A stretch of DNA of 7,782 nt. It comes from an uncultured Alphaproteobacteria bacterium (GTDB lineage: Bacteria; Pseudomonadota; Alphaproteobacteria; RF32; CAG-239). Shown here in pieces: positions 5,801 to 7,782 of this stretch. Location: contig URWU01000064.1 in NCBI GenBank assembly GCA_900551585.1, positions 1 to 7,782 of the forward strand, written 5' to 3'. Every line of letters starts with the position of its first letter. Within the stretch, counting starts at the first letter, position 1. The notes under the pieces are model-generated. The model did not search any database. It saw nothing but the letters and a program-made list of their open reading frames with translations, and had not been told where the DNA came from. The position numbers and the translations under genes are program-made.

Positions 5801-6837
5801 ACAAGGCCGGATTAATGGTTCCCGAACCATTTGACAGCAGTAAAGAATTCAAATTTGGCAAGTATACCGGCCGCTTTTTACCTCGTGATGACGTTCGCAC
5901 AGGCTTTTTCGGCGGATATACTGATTGCTGTCAACATTTTAAAGGTGTCGGGCATAGTTGCGCCGTCTCAACCGTGAAAGATCCTTATTCTCAATTGTTT
6001 GTGATTGAAAATGACAATGGAAAAATCATCGGCGGCAGTTGGGTGTGGGAAAATACCGAAGGCAAATATCGCGAAGCCTGTTTTGATAATATTGAGGCTA
6101 TTGGCGAGTATCAATCTAACCCTGTAGTTAACAAAATTTATGAAATGGCTGGACGCTATCTCGGTGAAGAAGCCAACTGCCGGCATGTAACTATAGGACT
6201 CGGTTATCAAGACGCAGATACCAGTAAATATAAAGAAACGAAAGCTATTCCGCTGCCCTCTCTTTATCATGAGCAATACAGCGATGCAAATTCTCAAGTT
6301 TTGCTCTATGAGAACCGAAAAGCGACACCGCTTGATAAATCGCAGGAAAGCCAAAGATATATTCGTGATGTCTGTTTTCTTGATATTAACAATATGGATC
6401 TTATTTCTGAAAAATGCTTCCCTGACAGCGACCGGCAATTGCAAACTTCGGAAAATATGTCCGGTTTGGTTTTAGTCGACAAGGACAAAGGGGTAGTCGG
6501 GTATTGTCTGTATGATGAAAATGCACATACTATTGATGATATGGCGGTACTGCCCGAATATCGCAAAGATAAAAACGCCTCGTCAATGAAACTATTCGGA
6601 GAAATGATGCGGCGCGTTAAGAACATCGGCGGCGAATGGACTGCAGAATTGCGTGATAAAACGACTTATCGTTTTATGCAAGCCATGCAAAAACGCGGCT
6701 TAGTCGAATCAGAGACTCTCGGTATTGACCATGAAATGAGTGACGGCAGCAAGGTTTACGAAGTTCGCTTCAAGCCCGTTACAGACAAACAGCAGTCTGG
6801 AAATAATTTAAGGGTCAAAAACAGAGAAAATTGTTAA
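2812..6837 (+). CDS. Giant helical-repeat protein with acidic tract and GNAT-like C-terminus
   Basis: A 1341-aa protein of unrecognised family. The ATG at 2812 follows AGGTGG by four bases. Layout: short cap (1-17); 18 tandem 39-residue units (18-719) with consensus close to SLxTAYxxLAxIAKxxPELG followed by HEIxExYKxALxSEKND, two predicted helices each, so an alpha-solenoid; an Asp/Tyr-rich tract (718-746); an uncharacterised mostly helical region (about 755-1010); a module with FLPRDDVR and a GGYTDCCQHF motif (1022-1043), then FVIENDNGKIIGGSWVW (1063-1079); and a final module (about 1215-1322) with GVVGY, IDDMAVLPEYR and a GNAT-like helix-strand ending. The last two modules look like tandem GNAT acyltransferase folds, but the canonical Q/RxxGxG/A loop lacks its glycine in both. 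No signal peptide or membrane helix is seen, so it is cytosolic or exported by a non-Sec route. It is AT-richer than gap and pgk. Solenoid plus enzyme-like end suggests a binding scaffold, perhaps a host-interaction protein; this is inference. Confidence 0.9.
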   Translation: MNAQLEALKKRLKSGNVSLGTAYEDLAEIAQASPELSREIVEIFAATLDSKEDSSIFLDSAYIALSKIAKVSPELGHKIVEAYKTALASEENNTGSLRTAYKFLPRIAKAAPKFGHEVIEVYKTALALEKNDSTSLQKAYENLAEIVQAAPELRHEVFDVYKTALVSEENDSISLQIIYKSLAEIAESSPELGYEILETYKIALISEKNDGYSLECAYKLLANIAQVSPELGHEIVEAYKISMTSENANSSSLDAVHEHLKIMATNSPELGHEILEYYKTVLASEEIDYASWNAAYESLANIAEDAPELGHEVIETYKIALTSQKNDYGSLRTAYKTLAKIAKTAPELGHEILEYYKIALASEENNTGSLRTAYEFLPRIAKAAPKFGHEVIEVYKTALALEKNDSTSLQKAYENLAEIVQAAPELRHEVFDVYKTALASKKNNNDSLNTAYYTLANIAKASPKLGNEVLQAYKIAVVSEENDGTSLKTAYDFLADIIKHAPELGQEIIETYKIALAAKNNSNYSLNTAYDVLAGITYDSPELGHKIFEVYKTALASEKNNSTSLQTIYECLANIVQPLPELRHEIMETYKIAMTSDKNDGSSLQIAYVYLAHFTKILPKLGNEVLEAYKVAVVSEKNDINSLQTLYQSLTETAKSNPEFSREIFEIYKTALASDKNDNDSLQNSCQILVETVKDFPELSPGIAEAALQSLEYYDKNDDSYDNDYDDDYDYDYDYNDNDDYDYDDDTHTLPQILPSCKQPYFILLKNCMKHCKLENLADFSQHQTELKIAHNARFCSDKELLYALQTYDIDKLADMKFMPQQRCMNVLIGSVAKEEKIDDKEAMKYRQTENEAVNKLVENNRDWLIPASFKAAELFGCYFPAYLKRTQGFLSTHDAVYWLPEKMSQKKNDSFARFLQNNIIYDTQEGIKKCRPLSELSIISQNWEELKPEEEKLKYKDILAICKSRKYKNQKFDAFAIEAAKWGIPEADYSNCEDIYKAGLMVPEPFDSSKEFKFGKYTGRFLPRDDVRTGFFGGYTDCCQHFKGVGHSCAVSTVKDPYSQLFVIENDNGKIIGGSWVWENTEGKYREACFDNIEAIGEYQSNPVVNKIYEMAGRYLGEEANCRHVTIGLGYQDADTSKYKETKAIPLPSLYHEQYSDANSQVLLYENRKATPLDKSQESQRYIRDVCFLDINNMDLISEKCFPDSDRQLQTSENMSGLVLVDKDKGVVGYCLYDENAHTIDDMAVLPEYRKDKNASSMKLFGEMMRRVKNIGGEWTAELRDKTTYRFMQAMQKRGLVESETLGIDHEMSDGSKVYEVRFKPVTDKQQSGNNLRVKNRENC
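3073..3307 (+). repeat. Long internal duplication, copy A
   Basis: This 235-bp stretch spans two repeat units and aligns without gaps to 3892-4126, with six mismatches. The last 145 bp (3163-3307) are identical to 3982-4126. The encoded protein differs at one residue inside the segment (Lys102 versus Glu375). Other repeat units are far more diverged from one another, so this pair is a recent duplication or gene-conversion product. Confidence 0.95.
3892..4126 (+). repeat. Long internal duplication, copy B
   Basis: Partner of 3073-3307, offset by 819 bp, which is exactly seven 117-bp units. The 145-bp identical core is 3982-4126, and identity ends abruptly at 4127 (C here, T in copy A). Flanking units on both sides are clearly different, so the shared segment is bounded inside the array. 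Confidence 0.95.
4963..5049 (+). repeat. Asp/Tyr-rich low-complexity tract (GAT/TAT codons)
   Basis: Twenty-nine codons encode 17 Asp, 8 Tyr, 3 Asn and 1 Ser, including DYDYDYDY, made of repeated GAT/GAC and TAT/TAC codons. It continues directly from the KND loop that ends the last solenoid unit, so it may have grown by slippage from that loop. Strong negative charge suggests a flexible linker or a divalent-cation-binding segment between the solenoid and the C-terminal region. Units of three or six bases keep the frame when copy number changes. Confidence 0.85.
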
Positions 6838-6846
6838 CAATTGTTA
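6829..6846. repeat. Two overlapping palindromes across the stop codon
   Basis: AATTGTTAACAATT (6829-6842) and TAACAATTGTTA (6835-6846) are perfect palindromes sharing eight bases and covering the TAA stop (6835-6837) of the giant gene. No T-run follows, so it is a poor terminator. It could be an operator-like or protein-binding site, or chance in AT-rich DNA. I saw no convincing intrinsic terminator for the giant gene. Confidence 0.4.
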
Positions 6847-6917
6847 TCTTAATCATTGCTCGATGTGATGTTTTATACATCCTCTGTCAAGAAGTTGTGG
6901 GTTTTGTTCAATGCTGC

Positions 6918-6947
6918 TTGACTTACCGGTAAATCTGCCGATATTTT
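6918..6947 (+). promoter_or_regulatory. Candidate promoter for the small exported protein
   Basis: TTGACT (6918-6923, 5 of 6) and TATTTT (6942-6947, 4 of 6) are 18 bases apart, predicting a start near 6954 and a leader of about 75 bases before the ATG at 7030. A palindrome TTACCGGTAA (6923-6932) lies in the spacer and could be an operator, but this is unproven. Confidence 0.4.
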
Positions 6948-7029
6948 CAGCTCTGATTTATAAAGAAAATGTTTATTATTAACCCGCGCCGAGCCTCCCC
7001 GGCTTTTGCGCAAAAATTTTATTTTCAAA

Positions 7030-7557
7030 ATGAAAAAATTATTATGTTTAGGAATGGCTGCCTTTTCCATGCAGCTGTTAAGCGCTCAGGTATCATACTC
7101 TATCAAGGGTATCGATGTTCAAAAAGGTTATCTGTTTCCCTCCAATCCGCGGGAAATAAATTCATTCAGTTTCAAGGCTGCGGTCCCCATTGAAAATAAT
7201 GGCGACTGGGCTTTAGCTTGTCCGGCATTCGGTTCGGACGGCCGACTTTATCCGTCGTTTTGCTACGGCGGCAAAGTTTATGTCATCGACGGCGGCAAGC
7301 TCGTGGTCAGGAATACCGAAAACGGATATCTTTATAAAAACGCGGCCGGAGACTGGCAGTATGTGAACGGCAGATTTAAGAAAGACGGGATTGAAATTGA
7401 GGGAATCCTATTTACCAACAAAGAATTTGATGAATTTGTTGAAAAAATGGGCGAATTCACCGACAGGAAAATCCTCAGCGGCAAAACTTACCGCTATACT
7501 TTCGGAACTCTCGGAGAGCAGCAAATGCTGATTATTTACGGCGGCAGCAAAATCTGA
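7030..7557 (+). CDS. Small exported protein of unknown function
   Basis: A 175-aa protein starting at ATG 7030. Residues 1-19 form a Sec-type signal peptide: MKK, a hydrophobic core (LLCLGMAAFSMQLL), then LSA with likely cleavage before Q20. The mature part of about 156 aa has no further membrane segment. It contains two cysteines (C64, C78) that could form a disulfide after export, an aromatic and glycine-rich middle with strand-like segments (KVYVIDGGKLVVRNTENGYL), a short acidic helix (KEFDEFVEKM, 131-140) and a strand-rich end (YRYTFGTLGEQQMLIIYGG). It is probably periplasmic or secreted. No lipobox is placed correctly for a lipoprotein. No clear ribosome site precedes the ATG, nor the alternative in-frame TTG at 7006; I prefer the ATG because it places the lysines at the signal-peptide N-terminus. 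I do not recognise the family. It is followed at once by a strong terminator and appears monocistronic. Confidence 0.85.
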   Translation: MKKLLCLGMAAFSMQLLSAQVSYSIKGIDVQKGYLFPSNPREINSFSFKAAVPIENNGDWALACPAFGSDGRLYPSFCYGGKVYVIDGGKLVVRNTENGYLYKNAAGDWQYVNGRFKKDGIEIEGILFTNKEFDEFVEKMGEFTDRKILSGKTYRYTFGTLGEQQMLIIYGGSKI

Positions 7558-7579
7558 CGCCTAAAAATCAGCCGCAACC

Positions 7580-7605
7580 AAGACCGCGACCGCGGTCTTT
7601 TTTTT
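7580..7605 (+). terminator. Rho-independent terminator after the small exported protein
   Basis: AAGACCGCG (7580-7588) pairs with CGCGGTCTT (7591-7599), a GC-rich stem with a minimal loop (in practice a 4-nt loop), followed by an uninterrupted run of eight T residues (7598-7605). It lies 22 bases after the stop codon. Confidence 0.93.
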
Positions 7606-7644
7606 ATATCTAAACCGAGATTTTATGGTTATGGCAAAAATTAC

Positions 7645-7672
7645 TTGATTTTTTGTCTAAATATGTTATATG
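7645..7672 (+). promoter_or_regulatory. Weak candidate promoter in the terminal AT-rich spacer
   Basis: TTGATT (7645-7650) and TATATG (7667-7672) are 16 bases apart. The surrounding stretch 7606-7750 is very AT-rich, has no open frame of note, and may be the leader of a gene beyond the contig end. Chance matches are common in such DNA. Confidence 0.2.
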
Positions 7673-7750
7673 AAAACTTATCTTACCTATTAAAGACATC
7701 GAATTTTCGTGATTATTAACCATATTGTTTTATTTTAATTTATAAAAACA

Positions 7751-7782
7751 CTGTCTCTTATACACATCTGACGCTGCCGACG
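7751..7782. other. Illumina Nextera transposase adapter (artefact)
   Basis: The last 32 bases begin with CTGTCTCTTATACACATCT, the reverse complement of the 19-bp Tn5 mosaic end used in Nextera libraries, and continue GACGCTGCCGACG, the reverse complement of the read-1 side transposon adapter. This is library sequence left untrimmed at a contig end, not genomic DNA. Genuine sequence stops at about 7750. Confidence 0.98.

Noticed and set aside
5968..6444. 158-codon minus-strand open frame
   Set aside because: Antisense to the C-terminal part of the giant gene; no ribosome site or recognisable protein.
7006..7029. TTG start adding eight residues to the small exported protein
   Set aside because: It has no ribosome site and would move the signal-peptide lysines inward; the ATG at 7030 gives a normal MKK signal peptide.
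6873..7070. 65-codon minus-strand open frame between the giant gene and the small gene
   Set aside because: It overlaps the start of the signal-peptide gene, has no ribosome site and its protein is unremarkable.
7751..7782. Tn5 mosaic end as evidence of a natural transposon
   Set aside because: The sequence includes the synthetic Nextera adapter extension and sits exactly at the contig end, so it is a library artefact.

Overview
The window looks like the end of a metagenomic contig from an AT-rich, probably host- or gut-associated alphaproteobacterium. The lineage call rests mainly on the phosphoglycerate kinase, whose C-terminal wording (for example TAGGAFLEWMEGKELPGV) matches alphaproteobacterial enzymes as I remember them. 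Degenerate copies of a GTCATTCCGAGC...GGAATCTC-type intergenic palindrome are compatible with this. The neighbouring GAPDH reads more like Bacteroidetes or enterobacterial GapA, so the assignment is an inference.

Layout: positions 1-128 hold the last 41 codons of a plus-strand gene that ends at a strong hairpin terminator, convergent with the next block. Positions 205-2575 are a minus-strand glycolytic pair, gap then pgk (transcribed right to left). The two are separated by a 151-bp spacer with two degenerate palindromic repeats and a large hairpin followed by a T-rich run. Positions 2576-2811 are a divergent promoter region. Positions 2812-6837 encode the main object of interest, a 1341-aa multidomain protein. 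It has 18 tandem helical repeats of exactly 39 residues, an Asp/Tyr-rich acidic tract, an unassigned helical middle region and a C-terminal part that I read as two tandem, degenerate GNAT-like modules. Positions 7030-7557 encode a 175-aa protein with a signal peptide, followed by a clear terminator. Positions 7606-7750 are AT-rich and carry no gene. Positions 7751-7782 are not biological: they match the Illumina Nextera transposase adapter.

Functionally, gap and pgk carry out consecutive steps of lower glycolysis and probably form one transcription unit. The giant repeat protein and the small exported protein each appear to be monocistronic with their own promoters, and neither has an obvious functional link to glycolysis. 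The giant protein has no signal peptide or membrane segment. Its repeat array is a mosaic: one segment of about 235 bp occurs twice, 819 bp apart (exactly seven units), with a 145-bp core identical between copies. This points to recent recombination within the gene.
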